This document shows, in pieces, positions 48,650 through 60,880 of a stretch of DNA of 64,000 nt. How positions within the stretch are numbered: position 1 is the stretch's first letter; every line of letters starts with the position of its first letter. The position numbers were made by a program, and so were the translations under genes. The notes under the pieces are model-generated. The model did no database searches and had not been told where the DNA came from. It saw nothing but the letters and a program-made list of their open reading frames with translations. The DNA is from Pseudoscleropodium purum (lineage: Eukaryota; Streptophyta; Bryopsida; Hypnales; Brachytheciaceae), in NCBI GenBank assembly GCA_963969395.1, contig OZ017805.1, positions 12,152,001 to 12,216,000 on the forward strand, read 5' to 3'.

Positions 48650-48965
48650 ACCTACGGATAAACAATGCTTATTGTATCTATAAGAATGTGGCTAGTAAAA
48701 CACTAAATCAATTCCCTTCGCAAATCTTGTGGATATATGATACTTTGGCATCTATAAAAATATGGCTAGGGAAGCATTGTGTCAACTATTTTAGCAACAC
48801 CTTACACTACTTGTGGATACATGATTGCTATGGTATCCATGAGAACATAGGTAGGGAAGCAACTACTTTAGCAACACCTCAATAGTACTTGTAAATATAT
48901 GATGCCCATGGCATCCATGAGAATATGCCTAGAGAAGCATTGCTCCAACACATTCAACAATGCCT
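48650..48965. repeat. ~80-bp repeat, four diverged copies, possibly from a coding repeat
   Basis: Landmarks are TATCTATAAGAATGTGGCTAG (about 48,676), GGCATCTATAAAAATATGGCTAGGGAAGCA (48,748), GGTATCCATGAGAACATAGGTAGGGAAGCA (48,831) and GGCATCCATGAGAATATGCCTAGAGAAGCA (48,909). Spacing is near 81 nt (27 codons) and the upstream relic frame runs through (GIHENIGREA, GIHENMPREA), so this could be a decayed protein repeat. Confidence 0.55.
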
Positions 48966-51789
48966 TGTTAGCATGTACACCCATTTCATCATAAATACAT
49001 TAGTATACCACCCCAATTTTACAAATTCAAATTGTCCAATTTAAATGACAGGAAGAACATGCATACAAGAGATTTGGAGTGGATATCATTTGAACACTTA
49101 TTTTTAACAATGGCCACAATGCTGCAAAATGTCTTATGATTCATTTGGAAAAATTTATTGATGAATATTTAAATGGATATTTTCCAAAGAGGCTTCATTT
49201 AATTTTATTGAACTTAGTTTGTTTTAATTAAGTCAAATAAATTGACACCTTGCTATACTTTGATTATATCAAGTGTCTTTGTGGAGTTTGACAAATTGAC
49301 AATATATATTTGCTAAATTCGTCAAAATCAAGGCCTCATTTTTTCTGTAGTGCATGGATTAAAATCTCCCCTTGGCACCTAGGCCAACCACTCCCTGAAT
49401 TTGTCTTGATAAATAAATACAAAAATCATGCAATTCATCATATATTAGCTAAAACAACTTATCTATTTTTAGGAGGATTTTTAAGATCACTTCTCACTTT
49501 GTCAATCTAAGTTGGGTTCCATCAGCACCAAGAGAACAATTTTCTTGGACTCAATCAGATAAATGAAATCAGAAAATGTTTGATTTACAAACCATTAGAA
49601 GCAGCTTGTACAAAATTCAAAAGATATAAAGTTCCTTTTAGAATTGAGACTTTACATTATGAACATTTGAAATGATAAAAGAGCTATAAAACATATCAAG
49701 GAACTAAATTGATTTTCCAAACACCATGATTAATTCCAAACATAATCATGATGGTCAAGTCACCAAGGTGCTACCAATTCTTTTCTCTCGACTTTGAGGG
49801 CTCCTAATGGAACATACATTATTTGTTAAGTCAATCCAAAACTGAGATAAAAAATATTGATAAAGAATGGAATTGTGAAACAATAATTACAAGGAATTTA
49901 ATAGGCATGTAATATCGTCAAACAAAGGTTGGAATATCAAACAAAATTGGAATTCATCAAGGAATTTAAAAATGCTTGATCAAACTACTATGGCCTCTAA
50001 GTTGCCCTCAACACCAAGGGTTCATAAAAATCAAATTTTACACTCACTTTGATTGGAATTCAAAGAGGATTTGAATTTTGGAACCTCCACCTCCAAAAAA
50101 AATGCATGATCTAAATTACTTATGCTTGAAGCTTGCCCTTGACACCAAGGCTAAACTTCTCAAATACCAATTTGATATCACAATTTAGAATGAATACCAA
50201 TTTGGATCAAGATTGGAAGGCCAATTGACAACCATCGACAACAAGGCTTCCATTTTGGCAAATTTTTTGATTTCAAACACTATGAAGGCCAATAGTTTTT
50301 CAGCCATTGTATTCCTAAACTAAATAATCAAATTTCAAATTGTGAGAATCTCAAACCATGCAAATCTCAATTTTCTAATTGAGCAAACCAAAGAAGATTT
50401 GGTGCATGAGAACAAAAGCTAGGTACCAACCATCGGTGATGAAGGTTCATTCATGGCGTTGCAATTTGAGCAATTATCCTACACATTGTGCAAATCATGA
50501 CTAGAATACTAGTTGGACTAACTTTGAATCAAGACTAGTGTACATTGCCCATAATGTTAACAGCTTGCAATGAGATACAAGAAGTTAATTTCATGAGATG
50601 TATACCTAATCACCATATACAAAAAAATTATCCCAAATTTTGAGTTGGCATCAAATAAGCACACCTTACAAATTTTCATTGGCATCGAGGACAACTTAGC
50701 AATTGCAATAATATGATCACTCATTCATATTTTTTAGAGTTCAAATAGATCAATTAAGATGGCCAAATTTTAGACTTCAACGCCAAGGGATATCCTACCA
50801 AGGTTTTCCTTGGCTTCATTCCTAAATCCTATAGGAAAAAAAACTATTACTTAAGTCAAAATAAAGATAAATAGTAGGATTCTTGGAGGGCTCTAGAGTA
50901 AGGCCTCATGTTTTCTCCAATGAAGAATTGACTATTTTGTAATACGTGAGTAATTTTGGTGACATCCACATTCTACTCATTGATATAGTTTGATTATATG
51001 AAGTTTGATTTAGTCAACTCGTGTCAAGGGTAGCCCTTGGCATCAAAAGAAAGATGTTGGCTTGGGTATAAAGATCTCATCTCATTCATCTTGTTTTGTT
51101 TGAATCATTTTATTCTACTTTTTAACTAACTTGTTTGCCTTATTATTGCCTGTATTGCCACCTTGAGATTGAAACTTCATTTGATATTTCGTTTGAGGAT
51201 TCCCTTGTGCCATCTCATTGCCTATATTCCGTCTAGAGCTTCAATGTAATATTACAAGATTAGAAGAAGAGTTTGTGTATGGTATAGACAAGGTTCTTTT
51301 TAGGCAATTAAATGCCCAATTTCCTCAAAAAAAAATGGATAGCTTCAAGCCTATAGGAAAAAAAGGGGTAAATGTGTAAAAAAAATGCCAAACTATAATA
51401 ATGGCCCTATACATTGTTGCTACAATGTTTCCAAAACCTCATTTTATTCCTATGTGCAAAGCCAACACATACAAAAATTGCATATTCAGAATTAGCATCC
51501 TTCAAATCAAAAATCCACAAAATGAAGGAGCCATGAACTTAAAACCTTCTTGAAAGAAAGGCCACATAACCATTTGTCTAAAAAACAAAAATAATCCTTA
51601 CTTATAGAGATGGGTCCCCCATGTATTACATGTCAATCACTAATGAGCTAAGAAAGATGGAGTGAGTGTTTGATGCCAAGAAAACCACATTAGGGCTAAT
51701 GTGAAATGCTAGGAATAATGTCTTCAATGCATCATTCAATGATTTCCCAATATGAATTTCATTTCATATTATCTTTGTTTTATGATTAG
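48966..51789. other. AT-rich DNA with a scattered CACCAAGG/CCTTGG motif
   Basis: No gene supported. A motif like GCCCTTGACACCAAGG recurs irregularly (about 49,370, 49,770, 50,005, 50,140, 50,230, 50,790 and 51,035), probably the remnant of a degenerate satellite. Confidence 0.4.
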
Positions 51790-52440
51790 GTGAACTTGTT
51801 AATCTTTGGTTGTAAGACCTTATTTCCTTTGGTTGACATTCTTTGTTTCTATAGGTATTTTAAATACAAGTTGCTACCAAAAGGGGACATTGTTAAGCAT
51901 GATCTACCTCCTTTCAAGGGGACGTGCTTAGATGTCTTTTTTGAGCAATTCATGTTCTCACTGTTGCAATTGAGGTGGTGGACTAGTTTGCACCTTAAGG
52001 CTAGTGCTTGGTATTTAGATTGCCCATTGGAGTTCACACTGTGACCTAAGTTGAAGCTCTCTATCAATTCTCATGAAGTTGTGGAAGATATTGATAAGTT
52101 TGCTGGCCTTGATGATGATGCAAAAACAATAGTTATGAAGAAAATGAAGTTGCCAAGAAGATAGCATTGCCAACATTTTTCTTGTAATTGAATTTGTAGT
52201 GTTCTTGGTATTAGGAGCTTCCATCCATGCTTGTAGGATTTTGATTAGGTACATAGTTGCACTTAAAAAAGACAAAGTTATCTTTGATACAATTTTAGCC
52301 CCAATGATTCGTGAAGTTTCAAATGTTTTAAAACCACAACAATCTTCAACCACAACAATCTTCTTGCAATTTAATGATGACAACTCATTGGAAGATGAAG
52401 TTCCCCACATTGTAAAGAAATCTCATTTCAGTAAATAAGT
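51790..52440 (+). pseudogene. Fragment related to the relic gene at 60.4 kb
   Basis: The stretch 52,199-52,438 encodes YIVALKKDKVIFDTIL and, at its end, EDEVPHIVKKSHFSK. It is clearly related to 60,380-60,594 (YILTFEEDKAIFDALI and DDKVPIQHIVKTSRFSK). Both are followed by GTAA, like an exon end with a splice donor. The frame 51,790-52,044 just upstream may be another decayed exon. Family unknown. Confidence 0.4.
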
Positions 52441-53640
52441 CTATTCATAGTTAGCAATTTTTCCTATTTATATATATAATCCTAAACCTATTTTTATATT
52501 CTGTTTATATTTATACTGCACATTTTTTTTCATCAATATGATATTGAAACAATTTCTATTTTTTAATTTTCTATTTGTAGCATGATTTCTATCGAGTCAG
52601 TTCATTAGCCTTTTCACTTTATATGGGGTTTTTCCAAGCTTAGAGAAGTGTTACTTATTGTTGTTGTATATAGAGTCTTTAGCTTCAACATTTGCATCTT
52701 AGCAAAAATTTCCTCTATAGTTGCATGGAAAAAAATTTAGTTTTTTAGATCCAAGAATTTTTCAATTCGTAGATGTAACAGCCTTAGAATGAGACAAAGA
52801 GACATTTTTGACTAATAGTAGCGGTCACTTTTAGTTTATGTCTACATCTTCTATGTGATTCTATTGTTTATTGCATTGCACTTATTGGATTTTATTATAT
52901 CATTTATTGTACATTGTTTCCTATACTTCAATCATCAATATTCTATGTACTTCAAATTGTTATGTTCTAAGCTTTTTATTTGAGAAATTTATGGATTACA
53001 TATGGTATTGTGTTCATAATATTGTAGTATTGCTAAAATATAAATTTCATTTAATATTTATATGTAGTAGGAAGAGCTTATGACCATTGATTCAAAAGCT
53101 AGTAGATTATCACTTTGTTTGTGACCATTTCACAACTACACATGAATAAAAAAATATGTTTATGAATTGGATATGATGTCATAGGCCAACAACAATCATG
53201 TTATTCTTAAATTTTGAGGAATTTTTTTTGAATTAATGTGCATTGTAAATGAAGAAAATGAAGCAATTTTTTGTCAAATATCAAAAATCTAAAATTTTCA
53301 CTATACTGTCAAATTTCATGGTATAAAGCAAAATTAACCTATCATTCTCAAAATCCAAATAAAAAAAATTGTTATAGATACAACTTTCTATTATTTGGAA
53401 ATATTTAAATTTTAGATCTTTCCAAAATTACAAATTGGATTAGAAATTGCATTTTATAAGCTACATTTTATTAGTTGGATGTCATTAGTAAAGAGCAAAA
53501 ACTAGCTAGAATGTATTCTAAAGTCTATAGTCATAGGTACCTTATTAGTTTCTAAGCCCAAAAAATATACTATCATAGACTCCCAAGCTCAGACGTTAAC
53601 GTTCACATGCTCACAAAATAGAAACCCAACTCACTCCTAT
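52441..53640. other. AT-rich intergenic DNA
   Basis: Part of 53,260-53,430 loosely resembles 33,840-34,000 (ATCTAAAATTTTCA.CATA and TCATGGTATA blocks). No gene. Confidence 0.5.
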
Positions 53641-55880
53641 TAGGGTGAACTTCTATGATTGTTTCCATTCTTACAAAAAATTAAGTTGGAATTGTTGGAC
53701 TAGCAGTAGCGTCGTGAAAGGGTCCTCCATCCGACCTCTGTCTCGGCCTCGAGATGGGGTCCCGAAAGCACTTGGTCATATTCACCTTGCTAGGATGAGT
53801 TGTATGAATGTTTCCATTTTACAAAAAATTAAATTTTGATCGTTTAGGAAGTGGCAAACTTCACATGAGGACGCCCTATCCACCCTAATGCTGGTTCAAA
53901 TTCCACTCAATCCTAGTCATTTCTATAAAGGTGAGCTTGTATGATTGTTTCCATTTAAAAAAAAATTAAGTTGTGATCGTTTGGGAAGCGGCAACATCGT
54001 ATAAGAGTCCCTTGTCCCACCTACATCTTGACCCTGAGAGGGGGTTCAAACAACACTTAGTCATGTTTACGTCACGGAGGTGAGTTGTATGAATGCTTCC
54101 ATTTAAAAAAAAATTAAATTAGAGTCAATTAAAAAGCAACAAGCCTAGTATGAGGATGCCATGTCCACCCTAGTGTTAGCTTAAGTACCACTCAATTTTT
54201 CTCATCTCATACAAGGTTAACCTTGTATGATTGTTTTTACTTAAATTTTATTTTGATAGTTTGGGTAGCGGCAAGCCTTGCATGAAGACACCTTACCTAC
54301 CCTTATGTGGGCTCAAGTACTACTCGGTCCTACTCACCCCTATAGGGGTGAGCTTCAGGGTTGTCTTCCTTGATATACAAACAATATGACGTTTATGATG
54401 ACTAAGACGTCTAGTAGACCTCCCATCTGTTTAATAAAGTCAACTTTGAAGTTAACTTTTGCAAAAAAGAGTCAATAGTTATAATTTTGACATAATAGTG
54501 TTCCATATTATTAAAGCAATCCAATTTGATAAACATTTACTATATTCTAACTAAAGGTTCATAATTAAAGTGAGATTTCAAATTGCCTCAACTGATGAAT
54601 ATGGCCTTATTAGATACAAATGTTACGCTTACTTGACATTTTTCATATACGACATGTAACATCAAACGTCTATGAGAAGCCAAAATTCAAAATCTTGTTC
54701 GACAAGACAATTTTGGTGAGCTTCTATGATTGTTTCCATTTTTATAAAAAAATCATGTTGGGATCGTTGGGGTCGTGGCAGCTTTGCATAAGAGTCCTCC
54801 ATTCCACCTCGGTCTCAACCTCAAGAAGGATCTAGAAAGCACTTGGTCATGTTTACCTCATGGTAGTGAGTTGTATGAATGTTTTGTTTTTTTTGAAAAA
54901 AATTAAGTTTTAAATGTTTGAGAAGTGGTAGGCCTTGCATGAGGGCACCCTATCCAGCTTGTGTCGGCTTGAGCACCACTTGGGTCCTACTAACCCCTAT
55001 AAGGGTGAGCTACTATGATTGTTTTCATTTCTTAAAATGAAATTTTGATTGTTTGAGAAGCGGCAACATCGCATAAGGGTCCCCCGTTCCACCTACATCT
55101 TGGCCCCAAGAAGAGGTCGGGATAGCACTCGATCATATTCACTGTTGGGTTGAGTTTGTATTATTGTTTCCCTTTAAAAAAAATTAAGTTGGGATCAATA
55201 GGGTTGTAGTATCATTACATAAGGGTCCCGTGTCCCACTTCCATCTTGGCCCCAAGAGGGGGTCCGGAAAACACTTGGTCATGTACATCGTGTAGGATGA
55301 GTTGTATGAATGTTTCCATTTTTTTAAATTTAAGTTTTGATCATTCAAAAAGCAATAGGTTTGGCATGAAGACGCCCTATCTACCTCAGTGCTGGTTCAA
55401 GCACTAGTTGGTCCTACTCACCTTTGCAGAGTGAGCTTCTATGATTGTATCCATTTAGAAAAAAATTAAGTTGGGATTGTTCGAGAAGTGGCTGCATGGT
55501 ATAAGAGTTTCCCATCCCATCTACGTCTCGGCCTCGAGAAGAGGTCACGACAACACTTGGTCATGCTCATCCTACGGGGGTGAACTTGTATAATTGGTTT
55601 TTTTTTGAAAAAAAAATTAAATTGGGATCATTGGGGGCACAGCAACGTAGCAAAAGGGTCCCTTGTTTCACTTGTGTCTTGGCTTTGAGGGGGGGGGGGT
55701 AGGACAGCACTTAGTCATGCTCACGCCTTTAGCGTGAGTTGTATGAATTTTTTTATTTAAAAAAAATTATACTTTGATCGTTGGGGTCGTGGTAGCGTTG
55801 CTTAAGGGTTTGTCTTTCCACATCTTTCTGGGCCCCAAGAGGGGGTTAGGTCACCACTTAGTCATGCTTATCCCAAGGAG
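53641..55880. repeat. Dimeric ~145-bp satellite array, about 13-14 units
   Basis: The unit landmark GTGAGCTTCTATGATTGTTTCCATTT or its variant TGAGTTGTATGAATGTTTCCATTT recurs near 53,650, 53,802, 53,938, 54,086, 54,223, then 54,718, 54,868, 55,010, 55,150, 55,300, 55,438, 55,583 and 55,735. Each is followed by AAAATTAAGTTxxGATCGTTxGG and GTCCC or GCCCTATC blocks. Early units alternate between two subtypes, so the higher-order period is about 290 bp. The array is interrupted by a 358-bp MITE at 54,357. Confidence 0.85.
54357..54714 (+). mobile_element. 358-bp Mutator-like MITE (copy M1), 10-bp TSD
   Basis: The left end is AGGGTTGTCTTCCTTGA. The right end, reverse-complemented, is AAAATTGTCTTGTCGAAC. 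A perfect 10-bp duplication GGTGAGCTTC (54347-54356 and 54715-54724) was taken from the satellite unit in which it landed. A TSD of 9-11 bp fits Mutator-like elements. Internal sequence matches copies at 58,043 and 62,102. No coding capacity. Confidence 0.88.
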
Positions 55881-57722
55881 TTAATGAATTGGTTTTAAAA
55901 TGTGTTTGAATATTTGCAAGGTTGATGTCAAGTCCAAGGTGACGTTCCAATGGTCAATGTGATGCCTGTAGATCAAGAAGGTGTAGGTATTCAAAACAAC
56001 ACTTGTAATTACAATCCTAAGGACCTTGCTCCAAGAAATGTGCCCTAGGTGATTGCCCTTGTCAACCCCATTAGATGGCTGTGGGTAGACTTGAATAATC
56101 TTCTCCATAATAGAACTTGGGATTGACGATATGCATAAAGAAGAATGTTTTCCACTACCTAAATCATATTGTACTTCACTTGCATTGAATGAGGTAGAAT
56201 TAGTCATGTCTCATTCAGAAGACAATGTCAAATTCTGCACATGCGACCACACTAATGTTGAGGTTTCATTGGATCTTAAAGTTGACTCTAATATTCTTAT
56301 ATTCTGTTGCGATTACTATAGATCCCTTACTAAAAACTACATTTGTGCTATTTGATAAATTAAATTGGGTAGAATGACCATATGTCGACAGACCTATCTT
56401 TTGTTTTTTTCCATTTCCCTTTTGGATTCATTTTGATAATTTTTGACATTGTATTTGATACAAATTCTATAATATTTTCATGGTCATCGTCAAGTATCAA
56501 TTGCATTGAAGTGCTCTAGTAACTATTATGTCTTCTATAATGTTAAATGAATTTTTTGGATGGAGGCTATGTAGTTAGATCGAGAAACATCCTTAGAGAA
56601 CTTAGAGAAGGTTCCTATTCCATTTAGCATGGCTACAAAGATTGAACAAGCATATGAAGATTTTGATGCCATTTTCAGTGATGGGCCATTGAACATGTCT
56701 CCTAAAATCAATGAAGATGACATGGAGGATGATATAAGACGGTTGCAAGCAATGGACATTATCTTCATCATATCGAGTTTAAGGCTCACTACATTGTAAG
56801 ATTCACGAATGAGAAATCCTCTTTGTAGGATGGTACTTATGCCTTTGGTGCGGCCAATGCTCTCTTGCGACTTGACGCAACTTGAGAACTAGTTCATCTA
56901 CGACTATGAGGAGGGAGCACGCGTGTTCTATGTTTCAATTTCAAACAAGGCAAGGCAAACTAATGTGTACTCTGATGCCAAAAAGGAAGAATGGGGGCCA
57001 CTATGGAATTTTGTGCATGACAAATTCAACTTGTACTTGAAGTCTAAGGTAGCGTTGAAGCATTTGGTGAACTTCAAATTCTTAGTCTACGACGGAAATC
57101 ACAAACAAATTTCCTGGATGAATCACATCAATCATGTCCATGCTATAGTTAGGTAGTGGCACATTATCGTTGATTCCATTGTACTAGATACAAGGAATCA
57201 CATTCGTGTGGCAATGCAGGCTATGCACAACATCAATAATTAAACATCACTATCAAGATTCATTTGTCTTCTTTTGTGTTCTTTTCCATGTTGATTTTTA
57301 TTATTCATTGGAAAGATGCCCTCATTCCCTAGCTCTGTAACTTGGTCCCTTTTTGGAATGACAAGCACACTGAGAACTTGCATGTGAAAACAAATTTTAT
57401 GCACACCCTATACCGAGTGCAAAAGTATGGGGTTATGGAACTCGAGAAGTTCAGTGAAATGCTCAATTCTTCAGAATTGAAGACATGCCAACAAAGTACA
57501 CAGAAGACTTGGTATTCAATGCCACTCGAGGTCTTCACTATGTTTATTTTTAAGATATGTCATTTAAATTGATTTGGAAGTTTATGTACTCTGGTTTTAG
57601 AAGGCTTGTCCTTTGCTATAACGAATGAGATCTTTTCTACTTTAATTGTTTGTGTATAATATTTTAGCTCCTTCTCCTCAAATCCAACCTTTCTAATCTT
57701 TGTTTTTGACAGCATCAAAAAA

Positions 57723-58457
57723 TAGGTTGTCTTGTCAAATATGTTTTTGATCTTAAGTGACGTGTTGGATGTCCGACGTCATGTGTCGTACTAGATAAGT
57801 ATCAAGTATGAATGACAACCCTGTTCAATAAGGCCATTTGCAGCAGTTGAAATAATGTGAAATCCTACTATAATTTTGAAAATAAATTTAGAATGTAATA
57901 TGTAATAATCAATTTGAGTCATTTTACTAAAGTGGGACTTTAATATGTCAAAATTGTAAACAAAGTATAATTTCAATTTTTGTAAAGTTAAAATTTACTC
58001 TATTAGATGTCATGAAGGGTCTATTAGATGTTGTTTGATGTCAAGGTTGTCTTCCTTGACAAACAAACAATAAGACGTTTATGACATCTAAGATGTGCAA
58101 TAGACCTTCCATTTGTCTAATAAAGTCAATTCTAAAGTTGACTTTTGCAAGAAAGACTCATTTGTTATAATTTTGACATAATAAAGTTCTATGTTATTAA
58201 AGCAATCTAATTTGATAAACATTTAGTATATTCTAACTAAAGGTTCACAACTAAAGTGAGATTTCAAATTGCCTCAACTATTAAATATGGCCTTATTAGA
58301 CACAAATGTCATACTTACTTGACATTTGTCATATATAACATGCGACATCAAACGTCTATGATACGCCAAAATCCAAAATCCTGTCTGACAAGACAACGTT
58401 GTTTGACGTCTATTTGTCACCTTGTTTGTTTTTTTGTTTTTTTGGAAAGACAACCTT
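57723..58457 (-). mobile_element. Older inverted Mutator-like MITE (M4), split by M2
   Basis: The left end TAGGTTGTCTTGTCAAA corresponds to the family's right terminus inverted. Internal CAATAAGGCCATTTGCAGCAGTTG matches the reverse complement of M2's CAACTATTAAATATGGCCTTATT. After M2 it resumes with TATTTGTCACCTTGTTTGTTT and ends GGAAAGACAACCTT, the inverted left terminus. It is more diverged than M1-M3. Confidence 0.65.
58043..58400 (+). mobile_element. 358-bp Mutator-like MITE (copy M2) nested in M4
   Basis: The ends are AAGGTTGTCTTCCTTGAC and, reverse-complemented, AACGTTGTCTTGTCAGAC. The 10-bp duplication GTTTGATGTC/GTTTGACGTC (58033-58042 and 58401-58410) has one mismatch. Length equals M1 exactly. 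It lies inside the older copy M4. Confidence 0.85.
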
Positions 58458-60880
58458 GTTTGGAATTGTTTCATTCCTTATGACTAGAATTGTAGCAAGA
58501 AATCTCAACACCAGTGGATATGGCAATTAGAAAATACTACGTGGATACACCTAAAGATGAAGTGACCAAAGAAGGTGTTGTTCTCATAATGTAGAGCTAC
58601 ATTAAAGACTCCATAGAGAAACTTTACAGGAAACTGTTGAAGATTATTGCGATTGCTTCCCTTACACTTGGTTAGGAGTGGCTAGAGGAGGTATATTCTA
58701 TTTACTCTTGGATGGTAGACCAATGAGTCTTTCCTTCATTTTATGGTAAGAATTTAATTGTGATTTTATTTTTTTAGATTGAGAGGTACTAGAGCCCTCT
58801 ATAAAGTGTTGGAGTTGACTTTAGAAAAATTACAAATGATAGCCACTACCAATGTCAATCTGATATACAAGCTAGATGGTTGAAATGGATCAATGCTTCA
58901 GGTCCATCTAGAGAAGTACAACGATTTCCTACACATCTAGTGAATGGGAAAAAATTGCAACTATACTTAGCAAAGGCATGTTGGTATGCCAGGGTATGTT
59001 ATAGATTCTGAAGTTCTCTATTGTAGTTATATGTGTATAGTGCTACTTGCTTTAGAGAGCCATAATGGATTTACAAGGTAGTTTAGAGAATTTGCAACTT
59101 TTATCTAACGTATGCCGTCATCTACTTCTGCATTGTTGGAGGAGGCAACAACCGAAATGTTCGATTCAATTATTTGTGTTGATGATATTTTTTTTGACAT
59201 ATTTGTGGTTTCAAAGCCTCAAACCATCATCGATTACAATGAGGGGTGGCAGTTGCAGTTGTGGGAACATGCCTATACAAGTATATTCAAAGGATTTGAT
59301 GCCTTCAAGAAGTCGAACTCCTTTAAAGACTTTAGGGAATCCTTACTTGTATTGAAGCGTGTCATACACAAGTATGTTGCATCATTCACAATATTAATGT
59401 AGGTCTCTTTCTTAATACATATTGTACTCAATTAAGTGATAGATTTATGAGGGATACAAATGACTATACTTTATGAGAACTACTTGGTCAAAGATCAAAT
59501 CCTCTTCAAAATTTATTTTTGATACTATTTTTGCTTTTATACTTTGGTAGCCTATATGCAATGTTATCCAATTTTCACTATTCCAATTAGACATACATAG
59601 TTCCATCTTAGGAAGTACAATGTCTTTGATATACAAAAATTTAAATTTGTTTTAAATTCTCTATGACATTGGAAAGTAATTGATTGGTGATCACTAAGTG
59701 CAGGTATTTCAAATTCAATCTATACGCTAAAAAAGCCTTTGCAAAGGCTAATTTGCCACCATTTTTGACCACATGGTTGGATAGATCCTTAGTGGACTAT
59801 ATGTTCTCTCCTACATAGTTGAAGAATTGTTTGGATGTTGCCAATTATATAGATTCAAGATTGTCTTGACTTGGTTTGGCATCAATCATCTTCATCTTAT
59901 GTCGTCAGCCGATCCATCAAAGACAATAATTATGGCATTGTTTTTTTCTTTTTCCTTTTCCCACTTCAAACCTCAACTACATGTGATTTTGATGTGTTTC
60001 ATGGGTGCAGATTGCAGTTTGGCATCTCTTTTGTTGTCAAAGAATCGACATTGAAGTTTGAATGTTCTTTTGCATTTAAGTTTGTTCTGTCCCACAACGT
60101 AGTGGAAGTGAATGTAGGCGGAGACAACATCCTCTAGAACTTCCTAAATAAAGTAGACGTCACCATGAATGACACCATCCCTTGGTGGGGTCCTTAGAAA
60201 AAAATCCACTAGTTCTTGTAGATGCTCTTGAAAGCATATAGTGAACTCAGTAACATTATTGTTGATTGTACAGTAGCTATAGGTGATTTCTAAAACGTAC
60301 TTCTAAACTTCTCATCTTCCTAGAAGGTGGACATTGTCATTTTTATTACAAGCTCAAATTTTGTTGTTGCTATTTACAGATTCTACTATTCAAGCTTATC
60401 GCACTACGTATTGCTACATCTTGACTTTCGAGGAAGACAAGGCTATATTTGATGCCCTAATCGCTCATGTCATACGTGCTGCTATAGCTCCTTAGTCAAT
60501 GGTTTCTAGCCACGCAATTGTGGCAATAGATTTGGAAGACGACAAAGTTCCAATCCAACATATTGTGAAGACATCACGCTTTAGTAAGTAAGTCTCACTC
60601 AAATCCTGTTGTCTTGGTCTTTGTAATTCATATTTACTTTTTCCGGTCTAATTATAGATTGTTAGTGTTTGTAGATGCGCCAAGGAAGTGAGGTCCTTTG
60701 ATTATGTCCCAATTTTTGTAAATCCGGGTTTCTTTCCAAGTCCACCAAAACCATTCCAGCTACCTATATATGTTCAAGCGTTGACCAAGGATTCTATGGA
60801 CCCGAATTTGCGACCCACTTCTAGGTCCCACTTGGTACATTCCTACGTTTTGAACTTCATTGACAATTGTGCACTATAGT

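Larger units (their letters stand above)
56131..60880 (+). pseudogene. Broken multi-exon gene with ParB/Srx-like DGNH motif
   Basis: Exon-like blocks in several frames: 56,560-56,790 (YEDFDAIFSDGPLN, acidic); 56,890-57,240 with EEWGPLWNFV, FKFLVYDGNHKQISW, WHIIVDSIVLDTR and AMHNINN; 57,345-57,570 (KTNFMHTLYRVQKYG); 58,500-58,740 (VDMAIRKYYVDTPKDEV); 58,810-58,990; 59,112-59,402 (DDIFFDIFVVSKPQTI); 59,700-60,140; and 60,370-60,594, which ends at a GTAAGT-like donor. The DGNH core followed by W..HI resembles the ParB/sulfiredoxin-fold signature DGNHR. In-frame stops occur in most blocks (for example TAG before WHIIVDS), and MITEs of the M family lie between blocks. I judge it a dead gene, either a plant gene family of unknown role or a TE-carried gene. 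Exon limits are approximate. Confidence 0.5.

Noticed and set aside
53641..55880. Regular direct repeats with spacer-like differences, considered as a CRISPR array.
   Set aside because: Units are ~145 bp, diverged throughout, in a eukaryotic nuclear genome with no cas genes. It is a satellite.
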